From NCBI RefSeq assembly GCF_022631375.1, contig NZ_JALBGC010000002.1, positions 62,001 through 126,000 on the forward strand: a stretch of DNA of 64,000 bases, written 5' to 3'. Position 1 is the stretch's first letter, and each line of letters starts with the position of its first letter. The DNA comes from Hymenobacter cyanobacteriorum. GTDB taxonomy: Bacteria; Bacteroidota; Bacteroidia; Cytophagales; Hymenobacteraceae. The position numbers and the translations under genes are program-made. The notes under the pieces were generated by a model, which did no database searches, was not told the DNA's origin, and worked only from the letters and a program-made list of their open reading frames with translations. Shown here piece by piece: positions 1-8,277 of this stretch.

Positions 1-236
1 GGCCGCTGTTTCGGGCCGCCAGCCTGGGCTTTGCCGAAGTGGAGCCGGCCGCCCTGGGCCGCCTCACGGCCTACCTCGACCCGGCCCACCGCCGGGCGCT
101 GCTGCCGCAGGGCTACGACGAGCAGGAAATCATCGCCGACCTGCTGCTCGAATTCGTGGAGCTGCATTGCCCGCACGTGCTCGGCCAGCCGGGCGATGGG
201 GCCGCCACCTACCCCCAACGCTCGCAGTACGTTTAG
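1..236 (+). CDS. C-terminal fragment of an unidentified protein
   Basis: An open frame enters from the left edge (reading from base 3) and stops at 236, giving about 77 residues of a protein whose start lies outside the window. The tail is acidic and helical in character and includes the stretches LTAYLDPAHRRALLP and EIIADLLLEFVELHCPHV. I do not recognise the family. Its stop overlaps by 4 bases the end of the convergent RNA-ligase-like gene, which supports it as real coding sequence. No function is assigned. Confidence 0.55.
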   Translation, partial: PLFRAASLGFAEVEPAALGRLTAYLDPAHRRALLPQGYDEQEIIADLLLEFVELHCPHVLGQPGDGAATYPQRSQYV

Positions 237-748
237 CCGCCGAACGGTAATTCGGCCAGGCTCTCCCAGGGGCCACCCCGGTACGCCCACAGGTGCAGCC
301 CCGTGCCCAGCGCCGCAAACGGCTCGAAGCCGGCCTGCATGGTGGCCAGCAGCTGGCGGGCGGCGGCGGGGTCGACTTTGTTCTGGATGGTGATGTGGGG
401 CTGCAGCTTCTGGCGGTCCTGCGGGGTGAGGTAGGGCGCGAAATCGGCCTGCAACTGGCGGTGCAGGGCGCGCAGGTCGTCGTTTTCGAGGGTAAACGCT
501 ACGCCCCGGCCCAGCGAGCGCAGGGCCGTTACGCGCAGCGGCAGGGCCGGGCGGGCCTGGGCCACGGCTTGCACATGCGCCTGCACGCTGGCCAATTCGC
601 TGCCCGGCAGGTGATGAAACAGCGTGAGGTGCGCGGCCAGGTAGTTGATGGCGGGCGGGAAATGCTGCTGCCGCAGGGCGTTGAAATAAGCCTGCGACGC
701 GGCATCGAGCGCAAGCGTAAGAATGAGGGGAGGGGCGGTTCCGGACAT
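233..748 (-). CDS. 2'-5' RNA ligase family protein (2H phosphoesterase)
   Basis: A 171-residue protein of the two-histidine (2H) phosphoesterase superfamily, whose members act on 2',5' or cyclic phosphodiester bonds in RNA or nucleotides. Both signature motifs are visible: HLTLFH near residue 39 and HITIQ near residue 120. Length and motif spacing fit the LigT/YjcG-like group. I chose the ATG at 748 because the upstream extension of the frame looks like the shadow of the divergent hutI leader. The gene is divergent from hutI, with a shared 94-base intergenic region. The exact substrate cannot be deduced. Confidence 0.8.
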   Translation of the reverse strand: MSGTAPPLILTLALDAASQAYFNALRQQHFPPAINYLAAHLTLFHHLPGSELASVQAHVQAVAQARPALPLRVTALRSLGRGVAFTLENDDLRALHRQLQADFAPYLTPQDRQKLQPHITIQNKVDPAAARQLLATMQAGFEPFAALGTGLHLWAYRGGPWESLAELPFGG

Positions 749-842
749 CGGGCAAGAGGGCAGTGGTGCCAGCAGGTACGCAAAGCCGGCGGCGGCGGCC
801 GTACTTTGCCCGCCCGTTTCATTCACCGCTGCCCACCCGCTC

Positions 843-2114
843 ATGCCCGATTTGACCCCGTTCACGCTCCTTATTCAGCACGCCGCGCAGGTGCTCACCC
901 TGGCCGGCGGCCCCACCACCCGCCCGCTGGCCGGGGCCGACCTCGGCGGCTGGCGCATCATCGAAAACGGCTACGTGGCCTGCGTGGCCGGCACCATTGC
1001 GGCCGTGGGCCCGATGAGCGAGCTCGACGCGGACCGCATCACTGCCGAAACCCAGCTCCTCGATGCCACCGGCCGCGTGCTCATGCCCGGGCTGGTGGAG
1101 TGCCACACCCACCTCGTGTTCGGCGGCAACCGCGCCCACGAGTTCGAGCGCAAGCTGCGCGGCGAAAGCTACCTCGACATTCTGGCCAGCGGCGGCGGCA
1201 TTCTGAGCACCGTGCGCGCCACCCGCGCCGCCTCGGAAGACGAGCTGTTGGAAAACGCGCTGCATCATCTCGACGGCTTCCGGCGCTACGGCGTGACGAC
1301 CGTGGAGGCCAAAAGCGGCTACGGCCTCGACCGCGACACCGAGCTGCGCCTCGTGCGGGTGGCGCGCCAGGCCGGCCGGCAGCAGCCCGTGCGCGTGGTG
1401 CCCACCTTTCTGGGCGCGCACGTGGTGCCGCCCGAGTTCAAGCCGGCCGGCCCGCAGGCTTACGTTGATTTTATTCTGCGCGAGGTGTTGTCGGAGCTGA
1501 AAGGGGAGGCGGCGTTCGTCGATATTTTCTGCGAGGAAGGCGCTTTCCCGCTCGATGTTTCGCGCTACTACCTGGAGCAGGCCCACAAAATGGGCTTCGG
1601 CCTGAAAATCCACGCCGAGCAGCTGCACGACCTCGGCGGCTGCGAAATGGCCGCCGCCCTCGGGGCCACCAGCGTCGACCACTGCGACTACCTCACGCCC
1701 GAAGCCGCCGCCCGCATCGCGCAGCAAACCCAGGGGCAAACCGTGGCCGTGCTGCTGCCGCTGGTGCCGCTGTTTCTGCGGCAGGCCAAGTACGCGCCGG
1801 GCCGGGCTTTCATCGACAACGGCCTGCCCGTGGCCGTGAGCACCGATTTCAACCCCGGCTCGTGCCCCAGCAAAAACCTGTGGCTAGCGTTGTCGGTGGC
1901 CTGCCTCAACATGGGCCTCACGCCCAAGGAGGCCGTGGCCGCCGCCACCCTCAACGCTGCCTGGGCCATTGGTCTGGCCGCCGACTGCGGCAGCCTCGAA
2001 CCCGGCAAGCGCGCCGACGTGCTGGTGCTGGACCTAGCCAGCGTGGCCGAAATCCCGTACTGGCTGGGCGAAAACCCCGTGCGCGCCGTGGTAATTGGCG
2101 GCGCGGTGCAGTAG
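843..2114 (+). CDS. hutI: imidazolonepropionase
   Basis: A 423-residue amidohydrolase that hydrolyses 4-imidazolone-5-propanoate to N-formimino-L-glutamate, the third step of histidine degradation; it is cytoplasmic and metal dependent. The metal-binding HTH of the motif VECHTHLVFGG lies near residue 88, a conserved histidine in IHAEQLHDLGG near 257, DHCDYL near 280, and the catalytic Asp region STDFNPGS near 335. The order and about 420-residue length match HutI. The ATG at 843 was taken because similarity to the family begins right after it. A near-consensus -7 box (TACTTTG, 802-808) precedes it. No hutU, hutH or hutG is visible in the window, so the pathway is either split or continues to the left. 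Confidence 0.93.
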   Translation: MPDLTPFTLLIQHAAQVLTLAGGPTTRPLAGADLGGWRIIENGYVACVAGTIAAVGPMSELDADRITAETQLLDATGRVLMPGLVECHTHLVFGGNRAHEFERKLRGESYLDILASGGGILSTVRATRAASEDELLENALHHLDGFRRYGVTTVEAKSGYGLDRDTELRLVRVARQAGRQQPVRVVPTFLGAHVVPPEFKPAGPQAYVDFILREVLSELKGEAAFVDIFCEEGAFPLDVSRYYLEQAHKMGFGLKIHAEQLHDLGGCEMAAALGATSVDHCDYLTPEAAARIAQQTQGQTVAVLLPLVPLFLRQAKYAPGRAFIDNGLPVAVSTDFNPGSCPSKNLWLALSVACLNMGLTPKEAVAAATLNAAWAIGLAADCGSLEPGKRADVLVLDLASVAEIPYWLGENPVRAVVIGGAVQ

Positions 2115-2151
2115 CCAGGGCGGTAGGACGCGCAACGGCTAACCGGCCCGG

Positions 2152-3993
2152 CTACCGTAGCCACCACGCCACGCCCACCAGCGCGGTAGCAGCCAGCGGG
2201 TAGCGCGGCACGAAGCCCGATGAGGGCCGCGCCACCGACGTGGCAAAATGCGTGAGCGTGGGCTGGGCCAGCAGCTCCCAACCCGGGGCCAGCCGGTAGC
2301 GCACCTCCGCCCCCAGGCTCAGGGCCAGGCTGAGCGGGCGGTAGGGGCTGCCGCTGGCCCCCCAGCCGCGGCTGGTGGCTCCGGTACTGCTGCCCTCGGT
2401 GCTGCGGCCACCTAGGTAAAGCGCTACGTCGGCCCCCGCTTGCAGGCCGTAGCGCAGGCGCCGGTGCCCGGCTCCCAACTGGTAGCTCAAGCGCAGCGGC
2501 AGGGTTAGGAAGTGGTATGTGTTGCGGGCGGCCAGCATGCTCACCGAATCGGGCTTGAAAGAGGCGTTAGCCGAGCTTGTGCCGCGATACACCACGCGCA
2601 CGTTCACGGTCTGGTTGGTAGCGAAAGCGTGGTAGCCCAGGCCGGTGCCCAGGCTCCAGCGCCCGTTCAGCTGCCGGCGCAGCTGCACTTCGGCCCCGAA
2701 GCCGGCAGCTGCCTGCTCGTTTTCGGGCACCCCGGTGCTCTTGATATCCCGGGTATTCAGATTACTGGTCGGGGAAGCCGACGAAGCAGCCGAAGGAGCA
2801 GCACTGGCCAGCTGCCTGGAAGCCAGCGTGCGCGAAGTCAGCGCCGGGCCTGCCAGTGCCTGCACTGCCCACCGCCGAACCGGTGCCGTTGGCAATGGTG
2901 GCAGGGTATCGGCCCGGGCCAATGGCGCAGGAATGGGGAAAGGTGCCAGTGCCAGTGCTGTCGGGCGCAGCCCAATTGGCTGCCCGGCTGCCCGGCTGGT
3001 GAGGGCAGCGGCTGTTTTTGCTCTGGTCGCTGTGGCCGTTGTTTCGACCAGCTGCGGTTCGCTCGTAGCCAATGCCGACGCAGTTGAGGCTACTCCGGTA
3101 ATAGGCTCCGCACTTGCGGCTACGGTGCTGGCACCGGCAGGCTGCGAGGTTTCCTGCGGAGATGTAGTGCGAGCAGCGGCGGCGCGTGCACCAACTCCGA
3201 ATGGAATTACCAACGCCTGAGCAGTTGCTTTGGCGGCGCCAGCAGCTGTGGCGGTCTGCCTCGTCGCGGTACCAGGCTCAGGCCGAATAGGTTGGGCCGG
3301 AGCAGCCGCCCCGGGAACAAGGGCTGCGATTTCGCTAACAGCGGCAAGCGCATGCGATGGCGCAACCCCACTTCGGCCCCGGCCTGAGGCCGACTCGCTC
3401 GCCACCCGGGTGTTGGCCAAGGAAATTGTCCGGCGGCTTCCTGCCCGGGCCGCCAGCAGCCGTTCTGCGCCCGCCGGCCTGGCCCGTCGGGTGCCAGCGC
3501 CCGCCAACGGCACCAGGGCGGGAGAGCTCGAAGCAGCAGCCGATGTGTTGTTTGCTAAACGGCTAATAGCTTCTGCTGCAACTGGTTTGGTTGGTAAGGT
3601 GCCGGCGCCCGCATCAACTCCCTCTACCGAAGCAATTCCGGTGCCCGCGGCACCTGAGCGAAGCGGAGTAACCTGTTTGGCCCGGTTTCCTGCCCCTGAG
3701 TCAGCATTTGGTGACTGGCTCAGGGGCGGGACTGGTGCGGCCTGACTGGCCAGCCTTTTGCCGGGCCGCAGCGGGCCACGCCCGGCCTGCCACCACCAGC
3801 CCAGCATGCCGGTGCTAAGTAGCACCAGCAGCGTGCCCACCCAGGCAACACGCCGCCGCCGCTGCGGAGCCGCCACCGGTGGCGGCAGCTGCGCCCGGAT
3901 GCTGGCCCACAGCGGCGCGGGCGGCTCCTGGCCGTAGTCGGCCAGGCGCTCGCGCAGGGCATCATATAGGTCGTCGGGTTGGCGGTCGGTCAT
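2152..3993 (-). CDS. anti-sigma-like membrane protein with C-terminal outer membrane beta-barrel domain
   Basis: A 613-residue protein translationally coupled to the ECF sigma factor upstream (4-base ATGA overlap at 3990-3993), so probably its regulator. Residues 1-45 are a short cytoplasmic segment. One strong membrane helix spans about 49-68 after an Arg-rich stop (RRRR). Residues about 70-370 are a low-complexity Ala/Thr/Ser/Pro linker. Residues about 372-613 have the alternating aromatic/hydrophobic pattern and terminal aromatic residues (VGVAWWLR end) of an outer membrane beta-barrel of the PorT/OMP_b-brl type. A helix anchor and a barrel on one chain imply that it could cross the whole envelope, or that the barrel acts as a periplasmic sensor. 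The anti-sigma role is inferred from position. Family assignment of the barrel is from pattern only. Confidence 0.7.
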   Translation of the reverse strand: MTDRQPDDLYDALRERLADYGQEPPAPLWASIRAQLPPPVAAPQRRRRVAWVGTLLVLLSTGMLGWWWQAGRGPLRPGKRLASQAAPVPPLSQSPNADSGAGNRAKQVTPLRSGAAGTGIASVEGVDAGAGTLPTKPVAAEAISRLANNTSAAASSSPALVPLAGAGTRRARPAGAERLLAARAGSRRTISLANTRVASESASGRGRSGVAPSHALAAVSEIAALVPGAAAPAQPIRPEPGTATRQTATAAGAAKATAQALVIPFGVGARAAAARTTSPQETSQPAGASTVAASAEPITGVASTASALATSEPQLVETTATATRAKTAAALTSRAAGQPIGLRPTALALAPFPIPAPLARADTLPPLPTAPVRRWAVQALAGPALTSRTLASRQLASAAPSAASSASPTSNLNTRDIKSTGVPENEQAAAGFGAEVQLRRQLNGRWSLGTGLGYHAFATNQTVNVRVVYRGTSSANASFKPDSVSMLAARNTYHFLTLPLRLSYQLGAGHRRLRYGLQAGADVALYLGGRSTEGSSTGATSRGWGASGSPYRPLSLALSLGAEVRYRLAPGWELLAQPTLTHFATSVARPSSGFVPRYPLAATALVGVAWWLR

Positions 3994-4562
3994 GGCAATT
4001 GGGGTGAGTGGTGGGCCACCAGGCGGGTTTCGAGCAGCCGGCGGGCCCGGGCCAGCTGCGATTTCGAGGTGCCCTCGGCAATGCCCAGCAGCTCGCCGAT
4101 TTCCTGGTGCGAGTAGCCCTCCACGGCATACAGATTGAGCACCGCGCGGTAACCCGGCGGCAGCGTATCGAGCAGGGCCAGCAGGTCGGCAGTGGCCAGG
4201 TGGTCGAGGGCCGAGGGCTCGGCGGTGGGCAGGTCGGCGGCCAGCTCGTCGAGGGTGTCGCCGGCCGGACCGGGGTGGCGCAGGCGGTGCTGCTCTAGGG
4301 CATGCAGCGAGGTCGTGACGGCAATGCGGCGGGCCCAGGCTTCGAACGGTCCCTGGCCGCGGTACTGGTCGAGGCGGGTGAAAATTTTAACGAATGTGTT
4401 CTGCAGGGCGTCTTCGGCTTCGGTACGGTTGGGGCAATAGCGGAGGCACACCCCCATCAGCCGGTAGGCCAGCAGGCGGTAAAGCTGGTGTTGCGCGGCC
4501 GACTCGCCCCGCCGGCACGCGGCCAACAGGGCGTCGTCCACCGTGGTCACGGAAGGCGGCAT
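3990..4562 (-). CDS. ECF-type RNA polymerase sigma factor
   Basis: A 190-residue sigma-70 family factor of the extracytoplasmic function group. Region 2 lies at about residues 20-90, with the typical DALQNTFVKIF helix. Region 4 lies at about 125-180, including LPPGYRAVLNLYAVEGYSH and the helix-turn-helix EIGELLGIAEGTSKSQLARAR. The ATG at 4562 gives the family-typical N-terminus; the upstream in-frame extension is not sigma-like. It overlaps the downstream barrel/anchor gene by 4 bases, the usual sigma/anti-sigma arrangement. A TACTTTTA box on the minus strand at 4647-4654 could be its promoter. Confidence 0.92.
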   Translation of the reverse strand: MPPSVTTVDDALLAACRRGESAAQHQLYRLLAYRLMGVCLRYCPNRTEAEDALQNTFVKIFTRLDQYRGQGPFEAWARRIAVTTSLHALEQHRLRHPGPAGDTLDELAADLPTAEPSALDHLATADLLALLDTLPPGYRAVLNLYAVEGYSHQEIGELLGIAEGTSKSQLARARRLLETRLVAHHSPQLP

Positions 4563-4765
4563 GCAGCAGGAAAGGAAAAAAAGGCGAACGGTACCAGCCC
4601 GCCTCGCACCCCTGACCGGCGTGGCGCCGCCCGGGTTGCGTGGGGCTAAAAGTATTTCGAAAATAAGCCGCGCCACGGCCAGCCCGGCTCTTGGCCGCGC
4701 ATCTATTTGCGCCGCCGTATTCTTGCCCAGGCAATTCATCTCACCCGCCCGCTACTGCCGCCACT

Positions 4766-5566
4766 ATGCTCCGCTACTTCCACGTCGACGCCTTCGCCCA
4801 AATGCCCTTCGCCGGCAACCCTGCCGGCGTGTGCCCCCTCGATGCCCCGCTGCCCGCCGCCCTCATGCAGCAGATTGCCGCCGAAAACAGCCTGGCCGAA
4901 ACCGCCTTTTTCGTGCCCCGCGCCGGTACTACCAATGAATTCGACCTGCGCTGGTTCACGCCGGCCGTCGAAATCGACCTCTGTGGGCACGCCACGCTGG
5001 CGGCGGCGCACGTGCTGTTCACGCACCTCGGCTTTGCCGGCGCGCAGGTGGTGTTTCACAGCCAGAGTGGCCCGCTGCGGGTAGCCCGCGAAGCCAGCGG
5101 CCGCCTCGTGCTCGATTTTCCTTCGCGCCCGCCCCAGCCGCTGGCCGAGCTGCCCGCCGGCCTGGCCGCGGCTCTCGGCGGCAAGCCCCAAGCCGCGCTG
5201 GCCGCCCGCGACCTCGTGGCCGTATTCGCCTCCGAAGCCGAAGTGGCCGCGCTGCAACCCGATATGGCCGCCATTGCCGCGTTCGACTACGTGGGCATCA
5301 TCGCCACCGCGCCCGGCTCCGGGGGCATTGATTTCGTGTCGCGCTTTTTTGCCCCCCGCGTGGGCGTGCCGGAGGACCCCGTCACGGGTTCGGCCCACAA
5401 CTCGCTCATCCCGTTCTGGGCCGACAAGCTGGGCAAAACCGAGCTGCGCGCCCGCCAGATTTCGCCCCGCGGCGGCGACCTCTGGTGCCGCCTGCGCGGC
5501 GACCGGGTCGACATTGGCGGCTACGCCGTGACGTACGCGGCGGGCGAGCTGCATGTGGCACCGTAG
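4766..5566 (+). CDS. PhzF family isomerase/epimerase-like protein
   Basis: A 266-residue member of the PhzF family (diaminopimelate-epimerase fold). The catalytic glutamate is present as E45 in NSLAETAFF, and the other family signatures are CGHATLAAAHVLF near residue 73 and GVPEDPVTGSAH near 205. PhzF itself isomerises an intermediate of phenazine synthesis, but most bacterial homologues stand alone and have unknown substrates. No phenazine genes are nearby, so a general isomerase role is more likely. The ATG at 4766 begins the conserved MLRYFHVDAF start. It is transcribed divergently from the sigma factor. Confidence 0.9.
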   Translation: MLRYFHVDAFAQMPFAGNPAGVCPLDAPLPAALMQQIAAENSLAETAFFVPRAGTTNEFDLRWFTPAVEIDLCGHATLAAAHVLFTHLGFAGAQVVFHSQSGPLRVAREASGRLVLDFPSRPPQPLAELPAGLAAALGGKPQAALAARDLVAVFASEAEVAALQPDMAAIAAFDYVGIIATAPGSGGIDFVSRFFAPRVGVPEDPVTGSAHNSLIPFWADKLGKTELRARQISPRGGDLWCRLRGDRVDIGGYAVTYAAGELHVAP

Positions 5567-5649
5567 CCGGCGTAACCGGCCGGTTGGGAAATGTCGCGGC
5601 CAGTGCCGAAGTTGCCGGTTGAGGCCCGTCACGTGACCTTGCTGCTATT

Positions 5650-6237
5650 ATGTCCAACGACAATCCCCGGGTCGATTTTTATTTTCAGCGGGCCGAAAAA
5701 TGGCGCGATGAGCTGGCCGCCCTGCGCGCGGTGGTGCTCGGCAGCGGCCTCTCCGAAGAACTGAAGTGGGGAGTGCCCTGCTACACGGCCCTGGGCCGCA
5801 ACGTGCTGCTGTTGCACGCCTTCCGCGACTACTGCGCGGTGCTGTTTATGAAGGGGGCGCTGCTGCCCGACCCCAGGCGCCTGCTCGTGGCCCAAACGGC
5901 CAACACGCAGGCCGCCCGGCAATTGCGCTTTGCCAGCGCGGCCGACGTGGCCCAACGGGCACCTGCACTACGGGCCTACGTGCAGGCAGCCATCGAGTTG
6001 GAAAAAGCAGGCACCCAGGTGCGCCGTAAAGCCACGGCCGAATTTGCCGTGCCCGCCGAGCTCCAGCAGCAGCTGGCCGCCGACCCCGCCCTGCAGGCCG
6101 CCTTCCGCGCCCTAACACCCGGCCGGCAACGGGGCTACCTGCTCTATTTTGCCGCCCCCAAGCAAGCCAAAACCCGCGAGGCCCGCATTGCTAAGTACCG
6201 GTCGGCCATTTTGCAGGGCAAAGGCCTGCAGGACTAG
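5650..6237 (+). CDS. YdeI/OmpD-associated family protein (DUF1801-like)
   Basis: A 195-residue soluble protein. The N-terminal part (about 15-110), with the pattern ELKWGVPCYTALGRNVLLLHAF and VLFMKGALL, fits the DUF1801 fold. The C-terminal part (about 130-195), PAELQQQLAADPALQAAFRALTPGRQRGYLLY, fits the YdeI/OmpD-associated helical domain with its EARIAKY tail. Members of the family have been tied to peptide and bacteriocin protection, but their biochemical function is not established. It has no signal peptide and is a monocistron judging from the 83- and 79-base flanks. Confidence 0.75.
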   Translation: MSNDNPRVDFYFQRAEKWRDELAALRAVVLGSGLSEELKWGVPCYTALGRNVLLLHAFRDYCAVLFMKGALLPDPRRLLVAQTANTQAARQLRFASAADVAQRAPALRAYVQAAIELEKAGTQVRRKATAEFAVPAELQQQLAADPALQAAFRALTPGRQRGYLLYFAAPKQAKTREARIAKYRSAILQGKGLQD

Positions 6238-6316
6238 CCACCCACCCGCTGCCGGGTGGCCCATACGTTTTGCGGCTGCAGCATCGTTGTACCGGTTCAA
6301 TCCTTTCCCCTTTCCC

Positions 6317-7402
6317 ATGAAAAACGCTTTACTCTTATTGCTGGGCCTGAGCCTGACGTCCGCCGCCTTCGCCCAAACCGCCCCGCGCCCCGCCCGTGAG
6401 CTTATCGACGAAGGCATTCGCCTCTACGATGCCGGTAAGTACGATGAGGCCCTGGCCCGCTACCAGCAGGTATTGGCCGCCGAGCCTGCCAATACTACCG
6501 CCCTCAGCGAACTGGCTCTTACTTACAACGCTCTCGACCGCAACGCCGAAGCCGCCGCCATTTGCGAAAAACTCATCAAGGCCAACCCGCGCGTGGACCC
6601 GAGCGTGTACGTAACCTACGGCAATAGCCTCGACGGCCTGAAAAAGCCCAAGGAGGCCGTGCGCATCTACGAGCAGGGCCTCAAGTACTTCCCCGACTCG
6701 TACTCGCTCTATTTCAACGCCGGCGTGGCGCAGGCCCGCAACGGGCAGCTGCCAGCCAGCATCGGCAGCTTCCAGCAGGCCATCACCCTGAACCCCAACC
6801 ACGCCAGCTCGCACATGAGCCTGGGCGTGATGCAGACCGCCAGCCAGCACCGCATTCCCGGCCTGCTCTCGCTGAGCCGCTTTCTGATTCTGGAGCCGCG
6901 GAGCGCGCGGTCGGTGCAGCGCCTGCCCATGCTCGACAAGGCCATGGAGTTGGGCGTGGCCCGCACCGGCGAAAACGCCATTACCATCAATGTTTCCAGT
7001 GCGGCGCTGGCCGGTAGCAACGGCAAAGAAAGCGGCCCCGATAATTTCGGCCCCGCCGAAATGCTGCTCTCTATTTCGAGCGCAACTATGCTGGATAAAT
7101 CGCTGAACAAAGACGTGCCGCCGCCGGCCACGCCCATCGAGCGGTTCGTCCGGCAGTTCGATTCGCTCTGCGAGGGCCTGGGCGAGCTGGGCGAAAACCA
7201 AAAAGGCTTCACCTGGAATTATTACGTGCCCTACTTCGTCGAAATGCAGAAGAAGGGCTTTGTGCCGGCCTTCGCCTACCTCGCCCACGCCTCCCAAACC
7301 CAGGTGCCCGAGGTGCAGCAGTGGCTGGCGGCGCACCCCAACGAGGTGGCCGTGTTCCAGGAGTGGTCGAAAAACTACGTGTGGCCCAAGCCGCTGAAGT
7401 AG
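6317..7402 (+). CDS. secreted tetratricopeptide repeat protein
   Basis: A 361-residue protein with a clear signal peptide (about residues 1-20, ending SAAFAQ) followed by four or five TPR units (about 25-200) of the form YDAGKYDEALARYQQVLAAEPAN. The region after residue 215 is not a TPR; it is conserved-looking, with aromatic residues (FTWNYYVPYF) and ends in WSKNYVWPKPLK. It is probably periplasmic. TPRs mediate protein-protein contacts; no partner is evident from neighbours. The ATG at 6317 is chosen because it starts the signal peptide. Confidence 0.82.
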   Translation: MKNALLLLLGLSLTSAAFAQTAPRPARELIDEGIRLYDAGKYDEALARYQQVLAAEPANTTALSELALTYNALDRNAEAAAICEKLIKANPRVDPSVYVTYGNSLDGLKKPKEAVRIYEQGLKYFPDSYSLYFNAGVAQARNGQLPASIGSFQQAITLNPNHASSHMSLGVMQTASQHRIPGLLSLSRFLILEPRSARSVQRLPMLDKAMELGVARTGENAITINVSSAALAGSNGKESGPDNFGPAEMLLSISSATMLDKSLNKDVPPPATPIERFVRQFDSLCEGLGELGENQKGFTWNYYVPYFVEMQKKGFVPAFAYLAHASQTQVPEVQQWLAAHPNEVAVFQEWSKNYVWPKPLK

Positions 7403-7528
7403 CGGAGAGCACCTTTGAACAAGCGAGTGAATTGTAGCGGACTTATCTTGCGTTAAAGCCACAAGTCACCTACTACTCTCGCTGATAGTGCCATTAATCT
7501 CATGCAAAACGGCGATAACGCTCATACT

Positions 7529-7702
7529 ATGGCTAAGCTAACCCGATATGCCAGTTTTGAAGAATTGAAAGCGGAAAACGTACCGGGCGAAATAGCTCCA
7601 ACGGCCCAGCGTACGCACCAGTCGCAATTTGAAGAGTTGCTGGCCCGGCTGCGAAAGGATTTTACGCACCAGAAGAAAGCAACAGGCGCGCATGGAAAAT
7701 GA
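7529..7702 (+). CDS. small partner protein upstream of nucleotidyltransferase
   Basis: A 57-residue basic protein starting MAKLTRYASFEELK (an alternative upstream start at 7502 adds nine residues). It overlaps the following nucleotidyltransferase gene by 11 bases, so the two are translated as a unit. The segment QFEELLARLRKDF looks like an amphipathic helix. Base composition is lower in G+C than the neighbours. From memory, small proteins with a SFEELK start often precede such nucleotidyltransferases in Bacteroidota, which suggests a toxin-antitoxin-like or regulatory pair; this is inference only. Confidence 0.6.
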   Translation: MAKLTRYASFEELKAENVPGEIAPTAQRTHQSQFEELLARLRKDFTHQKKATGAHGK

Positions 7703-8195
7703 CCTGACTGAAAGCATCCTTCGGGTGTGCAGTGTCCTCAACAAGCACTCCGTCGATTACCTGTTGGTAGGAGGCACGGCAGTAGCCTTGCACGGCTATT
7801 TCAGGTACTCCGTTAATTCGGCCGGTGTCGCCGCTGATAAACCGGATGTGGACGTGTGGTATAACCCCACGTATGGCAATTACTTCAAATTGCTTGACGC
7901 GCTGGCTGAGCTCGGCCAAAATGTGACGAAATTTAAAAATGAACAAGCTCCAATTCCCAAAACGTCCTTCTTTAAGTATGAATTTGAGTCGTTTACCCTT
8001 GACTTGCTGCCCGCATTAAAATCAGCGATGCCATTCAATGCCGCTTTTGCGAAAAAAGAGCATGTTGTTTTTGCAGAGGTGACTATTCCATTTATCGGCT
8101 ACGACGATTTATTGCATGACAAAGCAACCAATGCCCGAGCAAAGGATATAACAGACATCGAACAACTGAAAAACCGTCGACAAGCTGAGCAATAA
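7692..8195 (+). CDS. nucleotidyltransferase-superfamily protein (AbiEii/MNT-like)
   Basis: A 167-residue protein with the hallmarks of the Pol-beta-type nucleotidyltransferase fold: LLVGGTAVALHG near residues 25-36 (the GG motif) and PDVDVWY near 54-60 (the DxD metal-binding pair), with a later DLLP acidic motif near 105. Family members transfer nucleotides to protein or RNA targets, and many belong to toxin-antitoxin or abortive-infection modules. It lacks a HEPN partner; the small upstream gene overlaps it by 11 bases. Codon use and lower G+C differ from the surrounding genes, suggesting transfer. Start ATG at 7692. A terminator hairpin follows at 8247-8277. Confidence 0.72.
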   Translation: MENDLTESILRVCSVLNKHSVDYLLVGGTAVALHGYFRYSVNSAGVAADKPDVDVWYNPTYGNYFKLLDALAELGQNVTKFKNEQAPIPKTSFFKYEFESFTLDLLPALKSAMPFNAAFAKKEHVVFAEVTIPFIGYDDLLHDKATNARAKDITDIEQLKNRRQAEQ

Positions 8196-8246
8196 TGCCA
8201 GCTATGACCTGTTCTGTTCGCCCTGAATTAATGAGTTTCCTGTCCC

Positions 8247-8277
8247 GCGCCTACGATTTTGTAGGCGCTTTCTTTTT
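8247..8277 (+). terminator. Rho-independent terminator embedded in the ruvC 3' end
   Basis: An 8-base stem GCGCCTAC/GTAGGCGC (8247-8254, 8261-8268) with a 6-base loop is followed by TTCTTTTTC on the plus strand. It should end the nucleotidyltransferase transcript, but it lies inside the last codons of the convergent ruvC gene (residues AKKKAPTKS region). Confidence 0.7.

Noticed and set aside
723..842. N-terminal extension of the hutI open frame
   Set aside because: It overlaps the promoter region and the start of the divergent gene, and HutI homologues begin at the ATG at 843.
5567..5649. GC-rich inverted pieces after phzF as a terminator
   Set aside because: Only short overlapping CCGGC repeats are present, with no T run.
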